Part shown: positions 16,376 through 28,394 of the stretch, piece after piece
Layout: each line of letters opens with the position of its first letter
How positions within the stretch are numbered: position 1 is the stretch's first letter
Assembly (NCBI GenBank): GCA_024509875.1
Contig: JAMPIV010017786.1
Coordinates: 1-64,000 of the forward strand
Direction: 5' to 3'
Length of the DNA: 64,000 nucleotides
Source of the DNA: Oreohelix idahoensis
Lineage: Eukaryota; Mollusca; Gastropoda; Stylommatophora; Oreohelicidae
Position numbers and translations under genes: made by a program
The notes under the pieces: model-generated
Database searches by the model: none
Told to the model about the DNA's origin: nothing
What the model saw: only the letters and a program-made list of their open reading frames with translations

Positions 16376-18290
16376 ATCAATGGGGGTTCTTTCCAATAAT
16401 TAAGTTCCATATGAAACAGTGGCCTGGATACCTATTAGCCCTTACACTACTCAGAGGATTCTCAACCTGCTAAGAGACAGTTAATTTCAAGTATCCCTAT
16501 AAATATGCCAGTGATTCTCACTCTGTTCTTATCTTCCTGCAAAACTTATATTTAACATTTTCTGCAGTTTTTACTTGAGCCAGCCTTCAGTGAGATCATC
16601 TTGTGCAGTTTTGGTACTTATTCCTATGTTCACTTATTCTATCAGTCCATCTTCCATTGTAACCTGCCACTATGGGTAAAAATCTGTGCAGTTTTAGGGG
16701 TTCTATAAGAAGGCAAAAGATGAGGACAACTGACAATCTCATCATGTAAAACAGCCCACTTGAGAATTCATCACCACAAATGTTGTGATTGTCCCATGCT
16801 TCTTAAGAAGCATAGAAGGTACAATCCTTCATTCATGAGGAAATAAATGTATGAAACACTCTTTTACTGATAGTTGTAAAACAGGTTCTGCACTTAGCTA
16901 CCCCTTTCCACAGACCATGTCTCCAGGCAACAGCTAGACTGGTAGCATGTGTCTTATTGAATGTGCTACTATTCCCACTTTAACTACAGGTCATGCTAGG
17001 TTACAGACAAGTGTATCAAAGATGTCAGTATCAATATTTTGTATGTGGTAGTTTAAGCTATACGATCTCTTAGTGCTTGATTTCACCATGACTACTTTTT
17101 AAACCCTCCTCCAATAAATTAGCTATAGAAGAAAACAGTGTTGCAGAATGATCCAGAAGATCCATGGGGTGGCAAACATCTTGAAGTAACACAATAAAAA
17201 CAGCACACGAGCCTACATTATATGCACCAGCATTCAGCCTCAACTGAGATGCTCCATTGCTTAAAAAAGAAGCTTATTTACATGTGTACCTTCATTTCTC
17301 CATATATCTGACTGTTTTACTTTATGCTCAACAACCTATCTCTCCCCTGCTAATGCCTGCAACTGTCTGGGGAAGTAATGTCTGAATCTTTAGAAGAAGC
17401 CATTCCAATAACACATGCAATACAAAATGTCATAGGTTACATGTAAAGGTTTTTTTTTTACAATCACTACCAATCAATCAACTCCTTACTGAACCAGCTT
17501 CCACCACAAGGTTCAATTTTTGAGACTAACAACAAACTGAAGTGTTTTGAAGTATGTTTGTATACGACAACAAAGACTTCAGTAAAAACCTGGAAATAAA
17601 TTCTCAGTTGTCCACTAAGTTGATGTATAAATGTGCCTGACATTGATGATTCTGAGTCTTGCTCAAACCTGGATCTGCTCATTATGACCCTAATTTGACC
17701 TGTTCAAACATGTGTTTGTTCTTCCATGAGTATTGTTTATGTTTAAAGCTGTCTTTTACATGGTCTAGGATCACTGAGGTCAGAATTTGCTTGTTTAGAC
17801 AACATTGCTAAGGATTTTGTCTTCACAGTTGATGTAAATAATCAAATTGAATTTCTTAAAGTCCCTTTGAAATGTATAACAAGCTGGAAGCGACACCAGG
17901 AAGAGAAACAAAAGAAAAACAAACACGTTGCAAACATGGTGCTATGTTTAGGACATAAGGAGAGGATTAGAGGAAAAAAAATGGAGAAGGGAATATGGAG
18001 ACAGACATGAAATGTAACAATTATGCAAAGACTAATGGAAAACGGGATAACTGAACAGATCTGGCATACCAGGACAGGATAGGCTTAATCTGAATTTGTT
18101 GAACGCCTCTCTCTCATTTCCTTTTCTAATTCAATTATAGCTAAATATAGCTTGCTATTTTTTAGGCCCTTGATTGCTTTATCTTCTTCTTGTGATCACA
18201 TCTTTGTTGTTTGCACCATCAGAGTGCAACGAGTTCTCATGATGAATTTGACCATTGTCTGGAGTTCCTCTTTAGCTCCAATACAGCTTT
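16376..18290. other. No gene or repeat recognised
   Basis: About 1.9 kb of unremarkable AT-rich sequence. Short reading frames only, with no domain, no tandem repeat and no match elsewhere in the window that I could see. Confidence 0.5.
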
Positions 18291-18299
18291 GAGTTTAGT

Positions 18300-20170
18300 G
18301 TTGAGTCATTGGAGGGGCCAGTATATCTTTCTTAACTGGTCATACAGAGGAAAATCCTTGTAGAAACATGCTCAGCAGTTTGTGTTGTTATTAATCCACA
18401 TGTGCACAGTGTGTGAAGCAGACAATCGTAGCTTGTACATGTGTTTATTCTGAGTTTGTTATACCCTGTGTTCCTGAGGCAGGAAAAATGGTGATCTGTC
18501 CCTGCCGAGGTCAAGAGTGTGGTAGTCGTCAATGGGTTGATTCATGTTCTCTTCTGATAGCCTGGATAGCTCTCTTTTTCTCAAAGTATGTGATTTCATT
18601 ATCTCTTGTTTCACATTCCTCCTCCATTTTTGGCAAGTTTATCTGCCTTTTCATTTCACGTACACCACAATGGGATTGTTACCCACCTGAAGTATGGTTC
18701 ACTTTTCACTCACTGGCGAGCAGCTACCTTGCTTAGTCATTTCTTTAGAATGCACTAGGATTTTTTACCACCCTTGAGAACTTGCAGTACAGACAGTGCA
18801 TCTGTGAGGATGACTACCTGGTGGCAATCAAAGTTGGTGTTATAAATCATTTTTGCAGCTTGCTCTAGAGCTGTATAGTTGGAACAGAATTTACCAGTGG
18901 GAATATGCCTAGTCTCATAGTGGTGGTCAGGACATGAGATAAAGATATCGGGGCCTCCATTCTTAATGGCATTTGTTGTTGATCCATCCATGTGTAACGG
19001 CATGTACTTCCATGATAGTTTCAGGATAGCTTTCTTGGATCATTACTCAATGTTAGCAGTTTATTTTTTGCAAGATCATTATACTCATATAAAAAAAATG
19101 CAATACTGAAGTCGGATGTGTTGGTCTGCTGAAAGGCGCAAATATCGCAGAGGCTTTGCTGTAAATGGACACCACAAAGCAACCAGCGTCCTTTTTAGGA
19201 CAAAATACAAAAAAGAAGAAAGATATCCAATTGTGAGACCACTGATTGATGTATTAATTTTGGAGGGTACTGCTTCGCCTGTTCCAGTGGTACAGGGATA
19301 TATAGGGTGGGCTTCAGTGGTTTTTTGTCTTCATGGGATAGGTCTTCTTGGATGCGTCTTTTAAGTCATTTTTTCCCCGATGGACAAAGCTGCTTACGTT
19401 TTAGACATCCCAATGCCAGATCATCTAGTCTTGCCTTCATTGGCTTCGTTGGCATACTGTTGTACTTTTTCCACCTGGATCATGACGTGTTTTGTATCTC
19501 TTCTATAGGACAATGTCTGTAATCTAGCAGCTTTCTGCAATCTCTGATATCAGCGTAGTTTTCAAGGCTCGCTAGCTGATTTGATTATAAGCACTGTCTT
19601 TAAATGGGTTTTTCACTTATCAAAAGTGTGCCTTGTGTTGTAAGCAGTGCATGATCATTGAAGAAATCAGGTTTCTCTGACAGAGGGTTCATTCAAATTA
19701 TTGTTGCGCAGTCAGCTTTATAAAAAGAAGTAAAAAGCATTGTATAAAGAATGTCAGAAGCAAAAAGTGGAGATGTCGGAGGGAGAACTCAAAGTTGGCC
19801 AAGTCGATAGAAGGACTAGATGTCTATTTTTGCGTTACTTTATTAATAACATTCAAGAACTGTGAAATCCCCCAAAGCAGGCTGGGCCTCTCATTTATCA
19901 CAGTGGGATAATTAAGGTCCAAATTTTCAGGCTGTAACAAAATGTAACTGCTGTTTATGAAAACCAGGCACAATAATGGAAATATATGTGCAGTAACAAA
20001 GTAACTAGGGTCATGAAAGAAGGTACTGGATATGTGTTGATGTCAGAAGTAATGCCCTGAAATGCTCTGAAAATATTTTCTGTTGGATTCATTATGTCAA
20101 AATTAAAACCTTGGATTGTCCTGGCTTGATTTATTCCCTCAATCTATATTGTGTTGAATCTGTATGTCAG
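18300..20170 (-). mobile_element. LINE C copy 1, RNase H-bearing non-LTR retrotransposon remnant
   Basis: Minus strand. RNase H is recognisable at 19003-18755: HMDGSTTNAIKNGG (first Asp), YTALEQAAKMI (Glu) and VVILTDALSVLQVL (second Asp). It is followed by a Cys/His tail near 18420-18330 (LCTCGLITTQTAEH, like the C-CG-x-QT-x-EH motif at the C terminus of such LINEs). 19220-20170 corresponds to the preceding part and matches 28615-29520. The plus-strand stretch 19105-19215 is a foreign SINE tail. Copy 1 carries many extra single bases relative to copy 2, so its frames are shattered. Confidence 0.75.
19105..19215 (+). mobile_element. SINE S tail fragment
   Basis: Matches the 3' end of the SINE at 50810-51119 read on its minus strand: GCTGTAAATGG, a GCAACCA...GTCCTTTT block, then AGGACAAA and GAAGAA. 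It interrupts LINE C. The same fragment is at 28545-28612, so it was present before the two LINE C copies separated. Confidence 0.7.
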
Positions 20171-20739
20171 CCTGTCTTAACAGAATAATAAAATATAAGC
20201 TGTCAGGGTTACACAACACTTTGCATATTGTTAGAAAACCCTTGTGTTTCCTGTTAGCTAACATGTGGTTGATGTTCTTGCATACTACATGTTTGCCACC
20301 TCTTAAACTTTTTGTCATTGCCTTGTTCACTACTTCCACACTTTTTTTTCATAAAATACTTTCCCCCACTTTCCCACAGGGCTTCAAACGTCAAAGCTGT
20401 CTCATGAGATCTGCACTGGGCATAGCCACATCACATTCATTTTATAGAATGTGCACATGATTTTTCTTTATTACCCACTTGTGGTGTGTATAGTTGTATG
20501 AAATTAGAACCAATCAGCCATTTAAATTAACTAATATGATATTTAACTGATCCTTCTTTCTTGTTTATTTATTGTCAGAATAAAATTAACCAGCTTTAGT
20601 ATATCACATTTCATATAATCCTAATACATTTACATTCTATTTTATTCCCTCAATTTTTTTTTAAAAAACAATTTTCCATCCTGCAACAGCATCCTGACAT
20701 TTAAAGTTACTATGGCATATGGTAAGAATCTCCATTAAC
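20171..20739. other. No gene recognised
   Basis: AT-rich sequence with only short frames between LINE C and the zinc-finger 5' exon cluster. Confidence 0.5.
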
Positions 20740-21268
20740 CCTTAAGTGACAAGTCTAACCCGAATGGCAGTGGGGAGGGGAGAGGGTAAAGCACCTCAAT
20801 CTTGCCTCTTGTCAAGTCACAATGTTTTAAAGATGTTTTATAAAGGCAGTTGCCCCAATGCCCCCTAACTTTCTAGGATTTGGTGAAACCTCCTAACCTT
20901 CAATATGTGATCAGTATAATAAAAAAAAAAACACCTACAACTCAATTCCTGCTTTTAACCTACATTTACATTTGAGTCAAATGTTTTGATATTCTTTGAT
21001 GCCTTGTAAACACTGAGTTTCTTACAAGTCATGAACTTTAGTTAACTGTATATAATTATGTTAGAATTTTAGATTAACAAATACCTAGTATAGATCACCA
21101 TAAGTTCTGAAAAAAAGATCTCTTAAAACTGTCCAAAATCAACTCTTTATGGGTGCAGCATATTGCAATATAGATCTTTCTTCTCTGAGCATTAACAGTA
21201 TAACATACATCCTTAAAAGCCACAATATTATTAAAGCTTCCAAACAATGTTACAAATAGTGTACATAC

Positions 21269-21337
21269 CTTAACATCTGTTTCCTGCTTTATTTCTGCAA
21301 ACAGACTTGTGACATTAGCTTCCACATTTCTTCCAGC
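21269..21337 (-). CDS. Short 5' exon of a zinc-finger gene, unit 1
   Basis: A 69-base exon on the minus strand bounded by TTTCAG|GCTGG (acceptor at 21338-21340) and AAG|GTATGT (donor at 21263-21268). It has both phases 0 and encodes 23 residues from AGRNVEANVTSL to EIKQETDVK. IKQE fits the psi-K-x-E consensus for SUMO attachment, as does IKSE in the finger exon. The link to the finger exon at 5682-8203 is inference from strand and from the same exon type preceding finger exons elsewhere; they are 13 kb apart. Confidence 0.6.
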
Positions 21338-21779
21338 CTGAAAGCAATGTTATTTTCAAATCTCATTAATATGGTGAATTTTTAAAATAATTTTGACCAA
21401 ACAAGTCCATTTCTAAAAAGATCACAGTGGATCACTGGTGCTGATATGGATGATTGTATAATTAAAAATAGTTGGTCAGTGACATACTGTGCCAAAGATC
21501 ATACTAAATACACTTTTGACTCAAATAATTTGAAGATCAATTTTTTTTTTTAACCCTGATTATACTTTCTATTTACTGGTTTGTGTAACTCCATTAATTC
21601 CGAACATCCGCAAACCAAGATTAGACCAAAAACTGAAAAGTGTTTTTTGGCTGACTTTTGGGCAAAGTCCTTGCAAGTTTATAAATGTTGCCGAGCAATT
21701 AGCAGTATACCATACATCCTTAAAAGCCACAATATTATTAAAGCTTCCAAACAATGTTTAACAAAGAGTGTGTACAGAC

Positions 21780-21849
21780 CTTAACATCTGTTTCCTGCTT
21801 TTTTCTGCAAACAGACTTGTGGACACTAGCTTCCACATTTCTTCCAGGC
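21780..21849 (-). pseudogene. Short 5' exon, unit 2, frameshifted
   Basis: Second copy of the IKQE exon. It has an extra G in the TGTGGACAC stretch and other small insertions, giving 70 bases and a broken frame. Splice signals remain (CAG acceptor; GTCTGT donor). The indels may be sequencing errors. Confidence 0.55.
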
Positions 21850-22324
21850 CTGAAAGCCAAATGTTTTGTTTTCAAATGACTCATTTATATGATAATGCAT
21901 TTCACGGGAATAATTTTGACCAAACAAGTCCATTTTTAAAAAGATCACAGTTGATCACTGGTTTTTGACTGAAATGGATTATTGTATAATTAAAAAATAG
22001 TTTGGTCCAGTTAACATACTTGTTGCCAAAGATCATACTAAATACACTTTTGATTCAAATAATTTGAAGAGATCAATTTAATTTTTTTTAAAAAACCCTG
22101 ATTATTTCCTTTATACAGGTGACTGTGTAGCCCCATTAATCCGAACAGTGCTGCCTTCAGTTGCTTCCTTCTCTGACCAAAAACTGAAAAAAGTTCCTTT
22201 GGATGACTTCATGGGATATTCGCAATATAAACTGTTTGAGCATTAGCAGTTACCTTAAACATTCCTTAAAAGATGCTAATACATTATTAAGCTTCCAAAC
22301 AATGTCTACAAAGAGTGTACAGAC

Positions 22325-22393
22325 CTTAACATCTGTTTCCTGCGTTATGTCTGCAAACAGACTTGCTGACACTAGCTTCACATTTCTTCCAGC
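22325..22393 (-). pseudogene. Short 5' exon, unit 3
   Basis: Third copy, 69 bases, with the CAG acceptor and GTCTGT donor retained. Substitutions alter several residues. Its flanks are indel-rich compared with unit 1. Confidence 0.5.
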
Positions 22394-22594
22394 CTGGAAA
22401 GTAATGTTGTTATCAAATCTCATTTATATGATAATGACATTTCTGGAATAAAATTGACCAAACAGGGGCATTGTCCATTTTTAAAAAGATCACAGTTGAA
22501 TCACTGGTCTGATATGATGTTTGTTATCAACATATAAATTGTTACCGTCAGTGATAGCCACTGTGCCAAAGAATCATTACTAAGAATACACTTT

Positions 22595-23495
22595 GTGAAC
22601 AGGATATCACCTTTGTCTCTAGAACCAGTGGTGGTCTTGACACTCTTCTGATTTCTAAGTTTTGTCCTCATGATAATGACTGCTTAGACTTGCGAAAGCC
22701 CAACTATCAGCACTGTGAATCAAATGTGCTGGAATGTTCTTCCTTGCCAAACCAGTCACAAAGTTTGCCTCCAGGGAACACTAGTCAGATGCGGCTTTTC
22801 CAAATCTACTGAAACAAAGATTGATCTCACTCTTATACTCAAGGGTCTTTTCATCGGTCAACTGTCTGATGTGAAGATTAGGTCTTGAGTACTTCGGTTT
22901 GCTCAGAAAGAATCGGACACTGGAATAGTCCAAACTGTGGCCTAGATTAGGCATCTGGATTCTTTGCTCTAGGATTCTAGAGCAGAGTTTATCAGGGACA
23001 CTAAGAAGGGATAGACCCTATATTTTCACACTGTCATTGTCATCCGTTTGACTTTGCTCACCCAAACTCAATCTGTAGTGATGGGCAATCTCCCAATCTA
23101 CTTTGTATGGTCTTGTTGCCACCAACAATTCCAGTAGGACCCTCTCTTAAGAGCCTGACATAGGTCGCCTGATGCTCCCATGTACTTAACCATTTCTGGT
23201 GTTATACCATCATGCCCTGCCTGCTTTTTGCCCATCTTGATTATTCTCCAGTTGCTGCCTTCAGCTCTCCTTCCATACACTCATGTCATCTTGAGTTTGG
23301 ATCATTGGGTTTCTCTTCTGTGGGTTAGTGGTATCATTTCTGATGCTTGACACTGCTCACCATCAAGGAGTTATGAGAAATATTCTTTCCATCTTTCCAT
23401 TACTTCCTTCAGGGCAGTAAGCAATTTGCCTTGCTTGTCCTTTAAAAATCTGAGAGGGCATTGTTTTTCCTTCCTCATATTCTACCCATGTTCCA
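22595..23495 (-). mobile_element. LINE A fragment, indel-rich
   Basis: Minus-strand reverse transcriptase segment of LINE A, equivalent to about 60590-61330 of the plus-strand copy. Landmarks are GGATATCACCTTTG...CCAGTGGTGGTC, the GITPEMVKYMGASG block near 23220-23180, and CATTGTTTTTCCTTCCTCAT at the right end. No long frame survives because small insertions occur every few tens of bases. Confidence 0.8.
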
Positions 23496-23579
23496 CATTA
23501 ACTACCGCAAGCCACTGGCACCAGCGCATGAAAGAAACACATTGGGACGGCAGACCGCTCACTGCAGCTTTCTAAGTTT

Positions 23580-26500
23580 AGTAAGATACGACTTACTTAG
23601 TCGTTCCCCTTCCACTGTGAGGTGTAGAGGTTTGGAAGAGAGAGCGCCAGACTATCCTATCGGCTGTCTTCCTCCTGGCCTGGTTCCATTCTAGTCCTCG
23701 GTCCTTCAAAGATTGTCTAATGTTGTCCTCCCAGCGGACTCTGGGTCATCGTGGGGCGGGTCTGGTCCATGGATCTTGGGTTTCCCTTAGCTTGTTACTG
23801 GTAGCGATTTACTCCCTTTTCTCTCAGACATGGCCAAACCATCTTAGTTGGGGTGACTTTGTTCTACTTGGGTCTGGCAGGGGGGTTGGGATTTTGGCCT
23901 CTGATGATTTATTGTTTGGCTTGCGGATCCTATGTCTCTTAGGTTACTTCAACCACCTATCCAGATACATGCATTTCTGAGGGTTTGGGGGGATACCCCT
24001 GGCTTTTGTGGGTTGTAGTCATTGCCCATGACTCGCATCATATGTCAAGACTGGGACATAGGTGGAGCGGTTTACCAGCATCTGTGTTTTCTTACTCATA
24101 CTATCTGATTGCTGAGGAAATCCTTGCCATTTATGGAGGCCTGAAAAAGATCTCCCAACCTGCTGCTTTGACAAGTGGCAAAAACTTCTTTGATCTTTAC
24201 TCACTTTTGGTTGGTATAAAAGCTCCTGAGATATGTAAAGTGGTCATACCTGACTCCATGGACATGTTCTCCCAGCTTAATCTGATGTCTTCATTTCTTG
24301 CACGTGATATCACATGGATTTTGTTTTAGAAGCTACTTATGAATACCATCCTGAATCTAAGGTTTGTGCTCTTCCTTCCATACTTGCAGGTTGGATTGGA
24401 GATGTGCCTCTGATTTAGCAATCAGGGCAACATCATCAGCAAATGCCAGCACTGAAATATAGACCTGTCTCATCTTCCAGTACCCCACTGAATAGATTTC
24501 TTGTACTCACTCCTTACATGACTTGATAGGGCCATTCTCACGCATCCAGCTGAGTAGGAAAAGATAATTAGTGTCAGGATATCAGGTTAGTCTTACACCA
24601 GTGGATGGTCCTGAAATCTTCTGACTTATGATTCTGCTGTCCTCACATATTTCTGGCAAGATTGTAGCAGCTCTGTATTGCATTCTATCAAAGGTTGCTG
24701 AGGAATGTACAGTCCTTGCCATACGGAGTCCCAAAGTTTGCCTCCCAGGAGAACCTGTCTAAATAGTAGATTTTCCCGATCCAGGAAATGCAAAGATGGA
24801 AATCTCCAATTTATACTCAAGGGGCCTTCTCACTCAGCTGCTTGAGTGTGAAGGTAAGGTCTTGAGTTACCCTTCGGTTTTTGCTCGGAATCCGCACTGG
24901 ACCTCATCCAGTTGTGGCTCAGCTAGGCGTCGGAGGAGTCTCTGCTCTGGGAGTCTAGAGTAGATTTTACCAGGCGACACTGAGAGAAGGGGGAAATGCC
25001 TCTCTATGGTTTCAACATTGTCGATTGTAACCCTTTTTGAAGTATTGGTGTTTGATGATGACCAATCGCCTCAGTCGTCCCTTTGGTCTCTAAAACTTTT
25101 GCACCACGCTGCCTTTAGGACCCATAAGAGTAAATAGGTCACCTGATGTCCCATGTACTTAACCATTTTGGTGTTTATTACCATCATGCCCTGCTGCTTT
25201 GCCCATCTTGATTTTTCTCCAGGTGCTGCCTCTCAGTTCTTCCATCTGTTATGTCATCTTTTCATCACCATTCTTGTTTCCTATTCTGTTTAGCTAGTGG
25301 GTATGTTCAATTCTGATGCTAGACCCTTGCTCTCATCAAGGAGTTCAGAGGAAATAATTTCTTTCCAATCTTTCCATTACGCTTCTCTTCGGGGCAGTAT
25401 GCAATTTGCTGTTGATTGTCCTTTATAAAATTGGAACGGAGAGCCATTGGTTTTTCCTTCCTCATTTTCTTTAGGGTCTTATAGAACAATTTCTGGTTTT
25501 CTTGTGCATCTTTTTTCTTCGCTTTTCTCCCCAGAATTCATTCCCCGGACTTCTGTTTTGACTGCTAGCGCTTTGGTCTTTACTTGTCTGTTCTGTGTGT
25601 CACCCTATATTGTCTATATTGTTTTCACTTTTGTCCTGTTGTGTTTTTAGCTCCTAAGTAGTGTTTCCATGCCATTTTCTTCTCTCTTATTTTCTCTTTG
25701 ACTTCCTCTGTCCACCAAGATGTCCTCTTTCTCTTGTTCCCAAGTCGGACTTCATCGCATGCTTCTGCAGCAGCTGTCTTTATGATATCCTTGAATTTAA
25801 TCCAGAGGGTTTCCAAGTCGTCAGGTCGATCTTCTGTGTTGCTCACTGCTGCAACAATAAGCCCCTGATATCTGGTCTTAATTTCTGGCTCTCTCAGCTT
25901 GTAGGTCTTAATGCTCATTTCTTCCATCGTTTACTTGGTTTCTTGCATGATGCTGGGCAGTTCCTAGGCTGAGCAACTCTTTCAGTTGTTCTTTTGATTG
26001 TAAGCAGGTAGTGATCCCTTCCAATCTCTGGCCCCCTCCAGACTCTAGCATCCTGGACATATTTGAATGAGTTCCTCCTAACAATGCCATAGTCGATCAC
26101 TGACTTCTCATTCTTTGTTGGTTCACACCTAGTGTATGCATGTATGCGCTTATAGGGGAACTTTGTGTTGGTAATGATCAGATTCTGATCACGGCAGAAT
26201 CTAAGGAGTCGCTTTCCATTGTCATTGAGAGTATCTTCTCCATATCTTCCGCTAACTCCACCCCATCTAGCGTGGTCATTTCCAACTCTGGCATTGAAAT
26301 CTCCAAGCATAATAATTTCATCTAGGCAGTCATCCACTGTCCTTTGAAGCAGCTCAAAGAATTCCTCCTTGACCTCTGCTCTCTCATCCTCATTTGGCCC
26401 ATACACTATGACCAGGTTGACTATGGTTTCTCGTTCTTTTAGTTTTATAACCATATTGCGCTCCGAGACAAAGTTCCATCACTTGATACTATCTTTCTGG

Positions 26501-26651
26501 TTTTTGGCCACAATGCAACCCACGCCCCCTTTAGCTCTTTCAGATGTGGGTACACCACTGTATAGCAGCGTGTTGCCATCGAGATCCATGACTCCTTGTC
26601 CCTTTTTCTTTATTTCCGTAATAGCCAGGATTTCTAGTTTTGCTTTCCTCA
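23580..26651 (-). mobile_element. LINE A copy 2, long but broken
   Basis: Reads on the minus strand from the endonuclease (26650; KLEILAITE region, [18 protein letters not shown] and DRGP-like DHYLLTIKRTTE) through the Lys-rich linker (25927-25625), reverse transcriptase (about 25400-24400) and the C-terminal domain (about 24300-23600) to a TAAG-type tail near 23590. From 25600 upstream it is clean: one frame of 179 residues covers the endonuclease C-terminal half. Left of 25560 it is full of one-base insertions, matching the poor quality of the neighbouring tract. Confidence 0.85.
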
Positions 26652-27628
26652 TCAGAAAACCATAAGTTAGAAGAGTTCAGGACCACCACTGGTGTAAGAC
26701 AAGGTGATATCCTGTCACCTTATCTTTTCATACTCCTCATGGACGATGTTATCAAGTCATGTAAGGAGAGAACAAGAAAGTATTCAGTGGAGTACTGGAA
26801 GATGAGACAGGTATGTATTTCAGAGCTGGCATTTGCTGATGATGTTGCCCTGATTGCTAAATCAGAGGCACATCTATAATCCAACCTGCAAGTCTGGAAG
26901 GAAGAGCTGGAGAAGAGAGGGATGGTCATAAGTAGCTCTAAAACAAAATCCATGGTGATATCACAAGAAGAAAGAAGACATCAGATTAAACTGGGAGAAC
27001 AGGTCCTGGAGCAGGTCGACCACTTTAAATATCTCTGAGCTATTATAGACCGAAAGGGAGGCATCAAAGAAGAGTTGGCCACTTGAAAAGCAGCAGCTGG
27101 GAGACTTTTCCAGGCCTTAAATCGAGGATTCCTCAGCAAGAGAGAGGTTGGTAAGAAAAGGAAGATGGCTGTATACCGTTCGACCTATGTCCCAGTCTTG
27201 ACATATGGATGCGAGTCATGGGCAATGACTACAACCCACAAAAGCCAGATCCAAACCTCAGAAATGAGGTATCTGAGGAAGGTGGTTGAAGTAACAAGAA
27301 GAGACATGGTCCACAACCAGACGATACGTCAAGGCCTAAAATGTCACCCCCTGCAGGCCCAAGTAGAACAGTCCCAACTAAGATGGTTTGGCCATGTCTG
27401 CAGAATGGGAGAAGATCGGCTACCATGACAAGCATGGGAAACAAAGAGCCAGGGATCCAGACCACCAGGACGACCCAGAGTCCGCTGGGAGGACAACATT
27501 AGACAATCTTTGAAGGACCAAGGACTAGAATGGAACCAGGCCAGGAGGAAGACAGCCAATAGGATAGTGTGGCGCTCTCTCTTCCAAACCTCTACACCTC
27601 ACGGTAGAAGGAGAATGGCTAAGTAAGT
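26652..27628 (+). mobile_element. LINE A copy 3, 3' half on the opposite strand
   Basis: Starts mid reverse transcriptase (GVRQGDILSPYLFILLMDDV; catalytic LAFADDVALI intact) and runs through SSKTKSMV, a YVPVLTYGCESWAM segment and the C-terminal VRWEDNIRQSLKD region to a (TAAG)n tail at about 27610-27628. It abuts copy 2 head to head at 26651/26652. Stops at 26880 and 27038 break the frame. Confidence 0.9.
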
Positions 27629-28264
27629 AAGTAAGTGTGTCCTTTTGTGTCTCTTTAAAGCAACATTCTCAGAAAATGCTGCTCCACAAACATCACACTT
27701 ATATGGTTTCTCTCGTGTGTGTGTCCTTTTGTGTATCTTCAAATGATTATTTAGAAAAAATGTTGCTCCACAAACATCACACTTATAATTTTTCTCTCCT
27801 GTATGTGTCAATTTGTGACTCTTTAAAGTCCTATTCTGAGAAAATTCTGCTTCAGAAACATCACACTTATAAGGTTTCTCTCCTGTGTGTGTCCTTTTGT
27901 GACTCATTAAAGCATAACTATGAGAAAATTCTGCTTCAGATACATCACACTTATAAGGTTTCTCTCCTGTGTGTGTCCTTTTGGGACTCTTTAAAGCACA
28001 ACTAATAGAAAATTCTGCTTCAGAAACATCACCCTTATAAGGTTTCTCTCCTGTGTGTGTCCTTTTGTGACTGTTTAAAGCACAACTATGAGAAAATTCT
28101 GCTCCACAAACATCACACTTATAAGGTTTCTCTCCTGTGAGTGTCCTTTTGTGTCTCTTTAAAGCCACATTCTCAGAAAATTCTACTCCACAAACATCAC
28201 ACTTATAAGGTTTCTCTCCTGTGTTTGTCCTTTTGTGTCTATCCAAATTATTATTTAGAGAAAA
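27629..28264 (-). pseudogene. Second C2H2 finger array fragment with damaged zinc ligands
   Basis: Eight minus-strand modules between the LINE A tail and a LINE E fragment. In three consecutive fingers (about 27830-28040) the second Cys is Ser (CDVSEAEF). One of these has also lost its first Cys (GDVSEAEF), and its first His lies in a changed context (LKSPKRTH). The remaining modules (SENVALK, SHSCALN, LNNHLK) are intact. There is no start, stop or splice site, and the surrounding frame is LINE sequence, so this is a dead fragment of a finger gene distinct in helix residues from locus A. Confidence 0.85.
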
Positions 28265-28265
28265 T

Positions 28266-28388
28266 TTTAGGTGAAAATGATGAGGAGAACATGGAAAGAA
28301 CTTGAGATGATGGCACGTGACAGGAGGACATGGCATGTGTTTGTTGAAGGCCTATGCTCTTTTGGGAGTGGAGGGTTATGAATGAAAC
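28266..28388 (+). mobile_element. LINE E 3' end fragment
   Basis: Encodes the last about 35 residues of LINE E (MMRRTWKELEMMARDRRTWH to FGSGG-stop), matching the minus-strand end at 12494-12590, with an ATGAATGAA tail. It breaks the finger fragment from the LINE C copy. Confidence 0.85.
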
Positions 28389-28394
28389 ATCACA

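Larger units (their letters stand above)
20740..22594 (-). repeat. Tandem triplication of a small zinc-finger-family exon with flanking intron
   Basis: Three units, about 510 and 545 bases apart, each with the same minus-strand exon, flanking intron and a short pogo-like terminal sequence (CCATTAATCCGAACATCC and variants near 21590 and 22132). Units 2 and 3 carry many one-base insertions. Similar single units occur at 29521-30330 and 34331-34820. Most likely they are upstream exons and introns of the poly-finger gene family. Confidence 0.7.
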
